A stretch of DNA of 32,189 bases from Candidatus Bathyarchaeota archaeon (GTDB taxonomy: Archaea > Thermoproteota > Bathyarchaeia > TCS64). Every line of letters starts with the position of its first letter. Within the stretch, counting starts at the first letter, position 1. Made by a program: the position numbers and the translations under genes. Below the pieces are notes generated by a model. It searched no databases and was not told the origin of the DNA. It saw only the letters and a program-made list of their open reading frames with translations. Where the stretch lies: positions 77,256 to 109,444 of the forward strand of contig JAOZHO010000033.1 in assembly GCA_026014875.1 (NCBI GenBank), given 5' to 3'. Below, in pieces: positions 23,494 to 31,221 of the stretch.

Positions 23494-25119
23494 CTAGGTC
23501 CTCTTCAGGACCTTTCCAGCCATTGCCCCCGTGTGCTCCCCGTCCTTCATCGTGACGACGCCGTTCACCACAAGGTGGTCGATACCCACGGGGAAGCGCA
23601 TAGTCGCCTCGGCGGGTGTGAAATCGTTCCCGTCCAGCACCGTCTCCGGGTCGAAGACCACAAGGTCGGCCCACATCCCCGGGGCGATGAGCCCCCTGTC
23701 GTGGAGACCCACGATCCTCGCCGGGAGGCTCGTCATCTTCCTCACGGCCTCATGGAGCCCCAGGACCCCCCTCTCCCGGACGAAGCGCCCGAGGACCCGG
23801 GGGAACGTCCCGTAGAACCGGGGGTGGGGAGCGGATATATGCTTGGCCAGAACCCCCTCGGGGGAGTGGGCCATCCCGTCCGAGCCCACGGCGACCCAGG
23901 GAGTCTTCATGAACATGTCGACGTTCTCGGGGCTCTGGTTGAAGTTGACGAAGCCGAAGCCCCCCTTGAGCTCCCCGGACGCCAGCTTTATCGTGTGCTC
24001 CTTGAACAGCTCGAATATCGTGGTCTCGGGGTCCTCGCCTCGCTCCTCGGCGACGTCGGCGATGGTCTTCCCCACCTTGGAGGGGTCCAGGGAATAACTC
24101 GCAATGAGGGCCGCCTCGGGGCCTCCCCTCTCCTCCATGGAGACCGCGAGCCCCGCCTTGACCTCTGGGGCCACGTCGGGGTCGACGAGCCTCTTCGCCA
24201 GGGACTCGAGCCCCCCCTCGTTGGCCCACTGGGGGATCCATGCCCTGGGACCCGTTCCGCTCGCCCTGTACGGGTACTGATCCGCGGTGACGTCGATGCC
24301 CTCCTTCCGGGCCTCCTCGATCATCTCCAGAATCCTGGGACCCTCGTGCCAGAAGCGCTTCGCGAGTATCTTGAAGTGGGAGATGTTCACCGGGATCTTC
24401 GCCTCCCGGCCGATCCGGATGATCTCCTCAATCGCGGAGACGGGATCGCCTCGATCCCCCTCGTCCCGGAGGTGACTCGTGTAGAACCCCTCGTACTCGG
24501 CTGCGGTCTTGGCGAGCTCGATGACCTCCTCGGTCTCGGAGTAGCTCTGAGGATCGTACCTGAGCCCCGTGGTGAGTCCGAGGCAGCCGGCCTCCATGGC
24601 CTTCGCGACCTCGCCCTTCATAGCCTGGAGCTCCCCGGCGGTGGGGGCCCTCATCTCCATCCCCATCACGTACTGGCGGACTGTGCCGAAGCCTACGAGG
24701 GGAGCCACGTTCACGGAGATGCCCTCCTCGAGGCGCTTGAAGTACCCCTCCGTGGTGGACCAGTCGATCTCGACGCCGGCCTCCCGGAGCCAGGGGCTTC
24801 TCCGGAGGATGTTGTCCTTCATATCGTCGTTGAGGGGGGCCGCCCCGCTCCCGCAGCTCGGGTAAACGAGGGTGGAGACCCCCTGCTTCACCTTGTTGAT
24901 GGCCTTCCGCTCCACGAGAATGGTGAAGTCGGAGTGGTCGTGAAGATCAATGAAGCCCGGGCAGACAGCCCTGTCAGAAGCGTCAATGACGTCCCGAGCC
25001 TCCTTGGAGAACTTGCCAATCTCGGCTATCCGCCCGTCCTTAACGGCGACGTCCCCCTTGAACCAGGGGTTCCCGGCGCCGGTGTAGATCTTTCCGCCCT
25101 TTATTATCAGGTCAAACAT
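23494..25119 (-). CDS. N-acyl-D-amino-acid deacylase (D-aminoacylase)
   Basis: A 541-residue amidohydrolase that removes N-acyl groups from D-amino acids. The N-terminal beta domain starts FDLIIKGGKIYTGAGNPWFKGDVAV. The metal motif GFIDLHDHSDF follows near 55-66, with a Cys/Ser-rich loop (YPSCGSG). Later His and Asp ligands are in TSHLRDE and NISHFK, and GSDGMAHSP near 425 supplies the active-site Asp. The C-terminal MWADLVVFDPETV returns to the beta domain. Length is normal. ATG 25119 is used; TTG 25128 is in frame. A TATA-like box (25151-25162) gives a leader of about 10 bases or less and no Shine-Dalgarno motif is seen. Likely role: use of D-amino acids from peptidoglycan or racemised detritus. 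Confidence 0.92.
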   Translation of the reverse strand: MFDLIIKGGKIYTGAGNPWFKGDVAVKDGRIAEIGKFSKEARDVIDASDRAVCPGFIDLHDHSDFTILVERKAINKVKQGVSTLVYPSCGSGAAPLNDDMKDNILRRSPWLREAGVEIDWSTTEGYFKRLEEGISVNVAPLVGFGTVRQYVMGMEMRAPTAGELQAMKGEVAKAMEAGCLGLTTGLRYDPQSYSETEEVIELAKTAAEYEGFYTSHLRDEGDRGDPVSAIEEIIRIGREAKIPVNISHFKILAKRFWHEGPRILEMIEEARKEGIDVTADQYPYRASGTGPRAWIPQWANEGGLESLAKRLVDPDVAPEVKAGLAVSMEERGGPEAALIASYSLDPSKVGKTIADVAEERGEDPETTIFELFKEHTIKLASGELKGGFGFVNFNQSPENVDMFMKTPWVAVGSDGMAHSPEGVLAKHISAPHPRFYGTFPRVLGRFVRERGVLGLHEAVRKMTSLPARIVGLHDRGLIAPGMWADLVVFDPETVLDGNDFTPAEATMRFPVGIDHLVVNGVVTMKDGEHTGAMAGKVLKRT

Positions 25120-25150
25120 GAGATTCAATACTTTATCCGCGCAGGAGGGA

Positions 25151-25162
25151 TATATCTTATAG
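25151..25162 (-). promoter_or_regulatory. TATA-like box of D-aminoacylase gene
   Basis: TATAAGATATAT on the minus strand (near 25151-25162), about 32-43 bases before ATG 25119, giving a very short leader. Confidence 0.5.
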
Positions 25163-25228
25163 CCGGTGCGACCCAGTAGGGCCGGTGATTTTTAGGGGAG
25201 AACTCACCGAAGCTAAGAATACCTTTTT

Positions 25229-25801
25229 TCATGCTCTGTCGAAGTAGATGTTCTTTCCCTCTGCGGAGAGCGGGATGCCAACGATGACATCGGCGTCGAT
25301 AACCCCCAGGGCCTTCGCCGCCACCCCCACGGAGTACATGATCCTGTTGTCGGCATTGAGCGTAGAAGCTATCTTCACTGCGGATCCCATAGCGACCCCG
25401 AGGTCGACGGCATGCCATATGCATAGGGGTCCAGTGAAATCCTCTCCAAGCCGTTTCTCTGCGGCAATGAACTCGGCACAGGTCTCATAGCCACATGCCC
25501 CGCAGTTGAAGGGGTTCTCAGGTCTTTTCGGCATCGTCCCCTTGACTCCGATCAGAACGAGGACGGGGGAGTCCCTGAGATTCCCGGCATCCCTCGAAAA
25601 AAACGCCAGAGGGTTCCTCTTGTCCTTGTATAGACGTTCCATCTCGTCAGCGATCCTGTCTTTCCCCTCCCCGGTCAGCACCGCAGTCACTATCTCGTCC
25701 ACTCCCCTGGTCTTGGGGGCCGTCCTAGCGGCGACCGCCATCAGCCCCGCGATATTGAGAAGCCCATCGATCTCGGCGTCTCTGCCTGTTTTCACGGACA
25801 A
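25229..25801 (-). CDS. DUF2148 ferredoxin-like domain protein
   Basis: About 190 residues. The DUF2148 pattern is clear: MAVAARTAPKTRGVD, then FNCGACGYETCAEFI and GPLCIWHAVDLGVAMGSAVK, with four Cys suitable for an Fe-S cluster. Function is unknown. A longer ORF starts at ATG 25846, but that ATG lies in a TATA-like ATGTTATATC. TTG 25801 has GGAGA seven bases upstream, and family members begin close to it, so I use TTG 25801; GTG 25795 is a weaker alternative. Divergent from the SIMPL gene. Confidence 0.85.
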   Translation of the reverse strand: MSVKTGRDAEIDGLLNIAGLMAVAARTAPKTRGVDEIVTAVLTGEGKDRIADEMERLYKDKRNPLAFFSRDAGNLRDSPVLVLIGVKGTMPKRPENPFNCGACGYETCAEFIAAEKRLGEDFTGPLCIWHAVDLGVAMGSAVKIASTLNADNRIMYSVGVAAKALGVIDADVIVGIPLSAEGKNIYFDRA

Positions 25802-25836
25802 TACTGAATCTCCGGAGTGATCATACCAAGCTAGAC

Positions 25837-25846
25837 GATATAACAT
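25837..25846 (-). promoter_or_regulatory. TATA-like box of DUF2148 gene
   Basis: ATGTTATATC on the minus strand; it would set transcription near 25817 and a leader of about 15 bases before TTG 25801. It is identical over ten bases to the trpB2 promoter box at 8341-8350. Confidence 0.5.
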
Positions 25847-25948
25847 CGGTGCATGGGCCCGTATTCCCGGCCGTGTGGGATGAGTTCGCTCTGGGGATGA
25901 CGTTGGTTGAGACCTGAATTGGGCGCGATATTCACCGATGTAGGGACC

Positions 25949-26015
25949 TGTTCTAAGGGTTAGAACGTATCCACAATGAGTTTGAACAGTTGTTCTAAAG
26001 CGTGGTAATATTACC
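25949..26015 (+). promoter_or_regulatory. Operator-like inverted repeats and TATA of SIMPL gene
   Basis: GTTCTAA-GGG-TTAGAAC (25950-25966) is a perfect seven-base inverted repeat with a three-base spacer. GAACA-GT-TGTTC (25984-25995) is a second, and the latter runs into another TGTTCTAA (25991-25998). The 12-base palindrome GGTAATATTACC (26004-26015) overlaps the probable TATA box, which would set transcription near 26035 and ATG 26047. This repeated motif looks like a binding site for a dimeric regulator; the regulator is not in the window as far as I can tell. Confidence 0.5.
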
Positions 26016-26046
26016 CACGCGTGGTTCCTTATTGCTCGACGAAGAA

Positions 26047-26850
26047 ATGAGCTTGAAAAGGCAATACGTCTACGTCGTCGCGATCTGCCTCTCGGTCATA
26101 GTAGCCGGGGCGATCATCGCCTACAACCCGTTCCAAGAGAAGGGAGATGACAATGTATTCAAGTTCCCATCAGGGATACCGCCCTCGCTGGGGGTGGGGT
26201 ACGCCACCTCCTTGGGTGAAGGCGACGTCAACTCGATCCAGGTCTCCGGACAGGGGAGCGTCTCCGCTAAGGCGACGCAGGCAACCCTTACGCTGGGGGC
26301 ATGGACTGAGGACCCCGTCGCCGCCGAGGCCGTGGAGGACAACGCCCTCCTGATGACCTCGATCATCGACGCCATCATGGGACTCGGGATCGAGGAGGAC
26401 AAGATCAAGACCGTCACCTACAGTGTCAGCACCAACTACGACTGGGAGGCCAAGGCCGTTACAGGCTATCGGGTCACAAATATGATCCAGATCGTAGTCG
26501 AGGACATCGACATGGTAGGGGAGGTCATTGACGCCGCTGCGGTGGCAGGCGCCAACAGCATCCAGGGTATCAGCTTCGGAATCTCCGATGAGGAAGCCGC
26601 GGCCCTGGCCAACGACGCCTACGTCCTAGCCCTCCAGAACGCCCAGGGGAAGGCTGAGCTAATCGCCAGCACTCTGGACCTGGAGATCACCGGCGTCCTA
26701 TACGTGAGCGAGAGCTACTATGCCCCCTACTCCCCTATCAGGAGTTACGCGGAGGCATCGATGGACAGCGGCTTCGCCGCGCCCACCCCCATCATCGAGG
26801 GAACACTGAGCGTCTCGGTCAGCGTCCAGGTGGCTTTCAGCTTCCAGTAG
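26047..26850 (+). CDS. SIMPL (DUF541) domain protein, membrane-anchored
   Basis: About 267 residues from ATG 26047. An N-terminal hydrophobic segment (about 7-25) looks like a signal anchor, so the rest is probably outside the cell. The SIMPL/DUF541 domain follows (about 60-267): IQVSGQGSVSAKATQATLTLG opens it, SIIDAIMGLGIEEDKIKTVTYSVSTNYDW is its middle, and a beta-rich end follows. Family members include periplasmic oxidative-stress proteins of unknown activity. Earlier GTG codons at 26002 would extend it, but that region overlaps the palindromic promoter. No clear Shine-Dalgarno motif. A T-rich terminator follows. Confidence 0.88.
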   Translation: MSLKRQYVYVVAICLSVIVAGAIIAYNPFQEKGDDNVFKFPSGIPPSLGVGYATSLGEGDVNSIQVSGQGSVSAKATQATLTLGAWTEDPVAAEAVEDNALLMTSIIDAIMGLGIEEDKIKTVTYSVSTNYDWEAKAVTGYRVTNMIQIVVEDIDMVGEVIDAAAVAGANSIQGISFGISDEEAAALANDAYVLALQNAQGKAELIASTLDLEITGVLYVSESYYAPYSPIRSYAEASMDSGFAAPTPIIEGTLSVSVSVQVAFSFQ

Positions 26851-26869
26851 ATCGCGACAAACACTACCC

Positions 26870-26881
26870 TTTTTTATTTTT
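26870..26881 (+). terminator. T-rich terminator of SIMPL gene
   Basis: TTTTTTATTTTT begins 20 bases after the stop codon at 26850. Confidence 0.5.
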
Positions 26882-26914
26882 CAAATGAGCCTTAGCCGGT
26901 ACTAGGTGAGAGGT

Positions 26915-27253
26915 TTGTACAAGGTCGTCTTCACGGTCGTCGAGGTCAACGAGCCCGAGAGCCTCGACGGTGAGGCCATCCACGTCACCGGTCCCTGCAA
27001 AATTTACGAGGTTGGGGACAGGATCACTATCACGGGGAACCCCGGGAGGCTGGTTCTCGGGGAGACCGACAGCGTCTGCCTTGCAGCGTTCAGCGCGATC
27101 CTCCCCCTCACGTCCGCTTTCTGCAGGGACATCACTGAGCCTTGGGACTACATGGATCAGATCAAGTACTACAGCTGCCCCGACTCTGAGCGTCCAGTCG
27201 TCTTCAAGGTAGAGCGCATCCCCGTGAAGCAGGGCGAGGTCCCCCTCCGCTAA
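26915..27253 (+). CDS. TIGR04076 family protein (second copy)
   Basis: About 112 residues with the same layout as the 9798 gene: KVVFTVVEV strand, a Cys-containing loop (GPCKIYEVGDRI), a hydrophobic AAFSAILPL helix and YYSCPDSERPVVFKVERI at the end. This copy matches the family better in its second half and is longer in the middle. TTG 26915 has AGGTGA five bases upstream; GTG 26906 lies inside that motif. Its end overlaps the convergent MFS gene by four bases. Function unknown. Confidence 0.82.
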   Translation: MYKVVFTVVEVNEPESLDGEAIHVTGPCKIYEVGDRITITGNPGRLVLGETDSVCLAAFSAILPLTSAFCRDITEPWDYMDQIKYYSCPDSERPVVFKVERIPVKQGEVPLR

Positions 27254-28470
27254 GCGACGCTCTTCTCCTCCTCTGGGGGCTTTACATTTCTGAACATGAA
27301 GTATAGCCCGAGATCGTACGCCGCCTTCAGACCTCCCGCGATCAGGAAGGGAATTGAGGGCCCCACGAACTGCATGATGGCTCCCGCGATGCTGGGCCCC
27401 AGGGCCGAGGTGAGGCTCCGGGGGAGGTTTATGATCCCGGCGACCCGGCTTCTCTCTTCGGGCTTCACGATGGCCATGGTGTAAGACTGCCGCGTGGGGA
27501 CGTCCATCTGGGAGAGGAGGGACCGCCCCACGTAGACTGTGGACGAGGTCGCGAGGTTGGGCATGTAGGGGATGGACATCGTCATCAGGTTCGCAGGAAG
27601 ATGGCTGTAGACCATGGTGTTGATGAGCCCGATCCGCTCGGAGACCCGGGCCGCGAGCATGAAGGAGACCGCGGCGAGGAGGCTCGAGGCGGCGAAGATA
27701 GTGCCGATGGCGTCCATCCCGAGGCCGAACCTGTCGAAGAACCAGTAAGAGACGAGGCTCTGGGTTACGAAGCCGCTTCCCAGGGAGTCGACGCTGAAGA
27801 GCAAAGATAGCCTCAAGACGTTGCTCCGGGTCTCAGGCGAGAGAGGCAGGGCCTCCTCCGCTGGGTTCTCGACTTCGGCCGCATCGGAGAGCAGGGAGTA
27901 GAGGGCCACGGTCAGCAGGTTGAGAAGGGCGTATATCCCGAACATCCACATGTACGATGCCCCCACGGATAGGCTGAACCTGCCCTGAAGGATGACTATC
28001 GCGCCTGCGAAGAGCGAGCCGGCCGAGACTGCAACAGAGTTCAACGTGCTTCGAATCGCGTATAACCGAGTCCTCTTTTCGTCGGAACAGGCCTGGGCCA
28101 AGATGACCCCCTCCAGCATGTTGACGGGACCGAAACCTCCTCTGGAGCCCAGGGTTGAGACGACCGCGATGGGTACCAGCAGATAGGGGTTGGTCATCGT
28201 CGCGTATACGACACCGGCAAACACGGGGATCAACCCGAAGAACACCAGCATCCTCCTGCGGCCCACCTTGTCAGCCAAGAAGCCTGCGACCATATTGAAC
28301 AACGTCGACGCGAGGCGCCCTCCAGTTAGAACCAACCCTATCTGCCAAAGTGGAAGCCCCAGAAAGCTGAGATAGACCGCAATGAAAATAGAGACGAAAC
28401 TAGCTGAGAAGGACTGCATGGGCCTAGCGAATAGGAGAAGCTTGCCGTCCTTTGTGACCCAATCAAGCAA
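27250..28470 (-). CDS. MFS transporter
   Basis: A 406-residue 12-helix transporter. Motif A is GFLADKVGRRRM after helix 2, and the helices come in two groups of six separated by an acidic loop around residues 200-215. The second half has RSLLSQMDVPTRQSY and PRSLTSALGPSIAG, typical of drug- or metabolite-efflux MFS. TTG 28470 follows GGTGA (RC, near 28476-28480) by six bases. It is not obviously a close copy of the other MFS protein. A TATA-like AATAAACG is about 40 bases upstream. Substrate unknown. Confidence 0.9.
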   Translation of the reverse strand: MLDWVTKDGKLLLFARPMQSFSASFVSIFIAVYLSFLGLPLWQIGLVLTGGRLASTLFNMVAGFLADKVGRRRMLVFFGLIPVFAGVVYATMTNPYLLVPIAVVSTLGSRGGFGPVNMLEGVILAQACSDEKRTRLYAIRSTLNSVAVSAGSLFAGAIVILQGRFSLSVGASYMWMFGIYALLNLLTVALYSLLSDAAEVENPAEEALPLSPETRSNVLRLSLLFSVDSLGSGFVTQSLVSYWFFDRFGLGMDAIGTIFAASSLLAAVSFMLAARVSERIGLINTMVYSHLPANLMTMSIPYMPNLATSSTVYVGRSLLSQMDVPTRQSYTMAIVKPEERSRVAGIINLPRSLTSALGPSIAGAIMQFVGPSIPFLIAGGLKAAYDLGLYFMFRNVKPPEEEKSVA

Positions 28471-28869
28471 CGTTTTTCACCCTAAATCGTCTGGGCGGAC
28501 CCGCTATCGTTTATTGATTGGTGTTGAACGATGGGCTCAGGCAAAGACTTCACTCTCAGAGACCTCGACCTTGAGCCGTGTGTCGTCCCTCGGTTTTGTG
28601 GCCCGTATTTGTCTTTCGTCTCTCTTTCCTCCTACCATTCAGGCCTAAGATGGTTTAAAACGTTCGAGGACGAGATTTAATAATTCCTGGGTTGGCGGGT
28701 CCGCTTTAACGGGTGTTAGTTCCTGATTTTCCTTTTTATCTTGGTATTTCTCGCGTCGCGTTGTTTCAGTTTTTTGGGAGAGGATATGTCCGAAAGTGCC
28801 CTTTCTAGGGTTGCTTGTATAGGCCCCAAAAACGTTAATATGCCTCCTAGATGACCTTCATCCGATTCG
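28471..28869. other. 399-base gene-free spacer between divergent genes
   Basis: No protein gene of convincing length on either strand, and no tRNA-like cloverleaf. It holds the minus-strand MFS promoter (TATA-like near 28505-28513), a ten-base inverted repeat (GCGGACCCGC at 28495-28504 and its complement at 28695-28704, exactly 200 bases apart), T-rich stretches and the + strand TATA box of the 28870 gene. A 22-codon ORF at 28786 has a Shine-Dalgarno-like GGGAGAGG but nothing recognisable. Confidence 0.5.
28833..28841 (+). promoter_or_regulatory. TATA-like box of the 4-TM gene
   Basis: GTTAATATG, about 30 bases before ATG 28870, implying a leader of less than ten bases. Confidence 0.4.
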
Positions 28870-29385
28870 ATGGAACGTGGGCCCTTGGACGGTGAAGAGG
28901 AGAGCAGACCCGAAGAAGCCGGTGATTCCACTGAAAAATCTGTTTCTCAGGAAGAAAACGTTCAAAACGATGTCGAGTCTGAGGCAGACGTTGATTCGAG
29001 TGCACCTCAGACGACCAAGCCCAGAGGATTGACGTTCGACCATTACCTGGGTGGAAGCGGAATCGCATGGGGCCTCGGAACCCTGTTGATGCTGGTCGTA
29101 TCTTGGTCGTTGCAGTATGCCGGGGTCGAATTGACTGTGCCCATTATCCTTGCGCTCAACATCCTGCCAACCATGGTGGGAGGCATGGTCGCGACATACC
29201 TCTTCACACGGATAAGCAGGGTCAATTATGTGGTGGATGGGGCTAAAATTGGGGTTGGGGGGTTCTTCCTCACATTCCTCTACACGTCTTTGCTGGGCCA
29301 GGGAGTCGGGGGGGCCTATATACTCACCGGATTTTTACTAGGAGGAGTTTTTGGGGGCCTTATCACTAAAAAAATCTACGGATAG
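28870..29385 (+). CDS. 4-TM protein with acidic disordered N-terminus
   Basis: 171 residues. The first 50 are strongly acidic (many Glu, Asp, Ser) and probably disordered. About four Gly-rich membrane helices follow (near 62-80, 88-112, 121-142 and 145-166), ending with basic KKIYG. I do not recognise a family. It is next to, but separately promoted from, the DUF6754 cluster, and it is also less GC-rich than the earlier genes. It might be a membrane partner of that cluster; this is inference from position only. Confidence 0.65.
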   Translation: MERGPLDGEEESRPEEAGDSTEKSVSQEENVQNDVESEADVDSSAPQTTKPRGLTFDHYLGGSGIAWGLGTLLMLVVSWSLQYAGVELTVPIILALNILPTMVGGMVATYLFTRISRVNYVVDGAKIGVGGFFLTFLYTSLLGQGVGGAYILTGFLLGGVFGGLITKKIYG

Positions 29386-29387
29386 AC

Positions 29388-29399
29388 CTTATAATAAAT
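29388..29399 (+). promoter_or_regulatory. TATA-like box of the DUF6754 cluster
   Basis: CTTATAATAAAT, followed by a second AT-rich stretch (GTTAAATAAAAAC near 29400-29412). Transcription could start between 29413 and 29435, giving a leader of 25-50 bases before the first gene. Confidence 0.45.
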
Positions 29400-29460
29400 G
29401 TTAAATAAAAACATGGAGATAACCAAGCCTGACCGAAAGGAAGCGTGATGGGACTCCATA

Positions 29461-29754
29461 TTGGATCAAGACACAGAACCGGTGAACGTCGACGAACTAG
29501 TCGATAAGATCGCCAAAAAGGTTGTCGAGATAGGCATGGAGGCCCCAGCTATCCTCGCACTCGAGACCGCGAGGCCCCTGAGCTTCATAGGAAGCCAGAT
29601 GGGCAGGGCCATGATAGCACCATGGTTCGGGATATTCGGGTGGGGTGCGATGATGAAGGCCGACAATTACATGGAGGTCTTCGAGGATAGGAAGAACGTC
29701 GAGAAGCTCGTTCGAAGGATCGAGGAGCTCGCCGGGATTTCCGATCGGTCGTAA
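29461..29754 (+). CDS. 97-aa protein at head of DUF6754 cluster
   Basis: I do not recognise this protein. It begins acidic (DQDTEPVNVDELVDK), has a central hydrophobic stretch (SFIGSQMGRAMIAPWFGIFGWGAMMKA, about 42-68) that may be membrane-associated, and ends in a helix with alternating charge. TTG 29461 is the only possible start: an in-frame stop lies at 29446. It starts 76 bases after the previous gene and precedes the DUF6754 gene by 22 bases in the same transcript. Confidence 0.65.
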   Translation: MDQDTEPVNVDELVDKIAKKVVEIGMEAPAILALETARPLSFIGSQMGRAMIAPWFGIFGWGAMMKADNYMEVFEDRKNVEKLVRRIEELAGISDRS

Positions 29755-29776
29755 AAAAGAATGGAAGGGAAAATAA

Positions 29777-30556
29777 ATGGGATTAATCTTAGCAGGAAAA
29801 ATGCTAGATCTAGTAACACTTGCAGGAATATGGGCTGTCTCACTGTACCTAATCTACAGCAAGAGAGAGATCTGGATCCGTAGGCTCCCCGCCCTCGACT
29901 TCATCGAGGAAGCCGTAGGCAGGGCAGCCGAGATGGGTCGCCCCGTGGTGTGCCAGGGCTTCGGCTCTGGCACTTCGGGCATGCAGAGCTCGATCGCTCC
30001 ACAAATTATGGCTGGTCTCGCCGTTCTAGGACACGCTGCAAAGATCTGTGCCAGGCATGGCACAATGATCATTGCATCAATGCGTTCCGAGAGCGTCGTG
30101 CCGGTAGCAGATGAGGTCTTGAGAACTGCGTACAGACTCGAAGGAAAACTCGATGAGTACCTTGCCAATCGGGAAGAGCATCTACCATGGCTGCAAACTC
30201 AGGCGTCCATGGTGGCCTTGATCCTCAGGGCCAAGCCGGCCACGGGCATACTCATCGGGGCATTCTGGCATGAATCGATCCAGGTCGCAGAGGCCTTTGG
30301 GATGGTCGGGGCGGTGCAGATAGGCGGAACTGGTAGGCTATACCAGATCCCGTTCTTCGCCGCCGTCTGTGACATGAACCTCATCGGAGAGGAGATCTAC
30401 GCCGTCAGCGCATACATCAACCAGACTCCGCAGATGCTCGCGAGCATGGCTACTCAGGACTACTTCAAAATAGCCGGTATCGCTTTCATCTTACTAGGAA
30501 CCATACTGGCAACTTTGGGGATGGCAACCCCATTGTTGAACCTGTTCTCATGGTGA
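29777..30556 (+). CDS. DUF6754 domain membrane protein
   Basis: A 259-residue protein that matches the DUF6754 pattern I recall: IRRLPALDFIEEAVGRAAEMGRPV early, GTMIIASMRSE in the middle, and QIGGTGRLYQIPFFAAVCDMNLIGEEIYAVSAY near 180-215. One N-terminal helix (about 8-26) and one C-terminal helix (about 233-254) flank a soluble alpha/beta domain; the basic YSKREIWIRR after the first helix puts it in the cytoplasm. No catalytic residues are known. Function is unknown and the family occurs in bacteria and archaea. It is part of a five-gene transcript; a similar fold appears in the product of 31222-32064. Confidence 0.8.
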   Translation: MGLILAGKMLDLVTLAGIWAVSLYLIYSKREIWIRRLPALDFIEEAVGRAAEMGRPVVCQGFGSGTSGMQSSIAPQIMAGLAVLGHAAKICARHGTMIIASMRSESVVPVADEVLRTAYRLEGKLDEYLANREEHLPWLQTQASMVALILRAKPATGILIGAFWHESIQVAEAFGMVGAVQIGGTGRLYQIPFFAAVCDMNLIGEEIYAVSAYINQTPQMLASMATQDYFKIAGIAFILLGTILATLGMATPLLNLFSW

Positions 30557-30562
30557 TTTGAT

Positions 30563-31216
30563 ATGTCTCAAAGAACGATTAGGCGTCAGATCCCGCTGGC
30601 TCTGACATTTATTGTCGGTATCATAATCACGGCCAACTGGTTCATCGATTTGACACCACTGAATGACCTGGGAAACACCATCACGAACTTCAACACGGTG
30701 ATGGTTGCCTTCATGATGGGATTCGCCGGCGTAAACATTCTGATGATCCACACCAGAAGAATCCAGAAGAACATGAGCCAGGGCAATATGTTAGATGTAT
30801 TTTTTAGCGTATTGCTACTCGGCGCTTTGATCATCTGGACCGCCGTTGGAATCTTCATGGGTAGAAGCAGCGACACATACCAGTGGATGTACACCAACTT
30901 CAACCTCCCCCTGAGCTCGACAGCCTATGCAGCTACACTGTTCTATCTGGCCTCGGCCACCTACAGGGTGATCAGGGCCAGGTCGACTGAGACCACGATA
31001 CTTGTGGTGGTCAGCATTGTGGTCATCATGGGCAACATGCCGATGTTCGTAACCTACATACCCGCTCTGATGACCGTCAAGAACTGGCTCGCCGAAGTCG
31101 TGGTGACGGCCGCTTACAGGGCCATCACCATCGGAGTCGGCCTCGGAGGCATATTGATGGGGGTCAGAACGCTGCTGGCAATGGAGACTGGTTTCCTCGG
31201 AGGAACGGAGGACTGA
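30563..31216 (+). CDS. 5-6-TM protein of DUF6754 cluster
   Basis: 217 residues with about five or six membrane helices (near 9-26, 45-66, 86-105, 120-138, 148-170 and 180-205) and short loops carrying Arg and Lys. No family is recognised. GGTGA at 30550-30554 overlaps the stop codon of the DUF6754 gene and lies eight bases before ATG 30563, so translation is coupled. It probably forms the membrane part of a complex with its neighbours. Confidence 0.75.
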   Translation: MSQRTIRRQIPLALTFIVGIIITANWFIDLTPLNDLGNTITNFNTVMVAFMMGFAGVNILMIHTRRIQKNMSQGNMLDVFFSVLLLGALIIWTAVGIFMGRSSDTYQWMYTNFNLPLSSTAYAATLFYLASATYRVIRARSTETTILVVVSIVVIMGNMPMFVTYIPALMTVKNWLAEVVVTAAYRAITIGVGLGGILMGVRTLLAMETGFLGGTED

Positions 31217-31221
31217 TGTGA

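Noticed and set aside
23533-25179. A 548-codon + strand ORF over the D-aminoacylase gene
   Set aside because: It lies opposite a gene with clear amidohydrolase motifs, is biased in composition, and has no recognisable domain.
28786-28853. 22-codon ORF (MSESALSRVACIG) with GGGAGAGG before it
   Set aside because: Too short to judge; it runs into the TATA box of the next gene, so it is probably chance.
29413-29448. 12-codon ORF (MEITKPDRKEA) before the 97-aa gene
   Set aside because: It might be a leader peptide, but there is no ribosome-binding site and its existence depends on an unverified transcription start.
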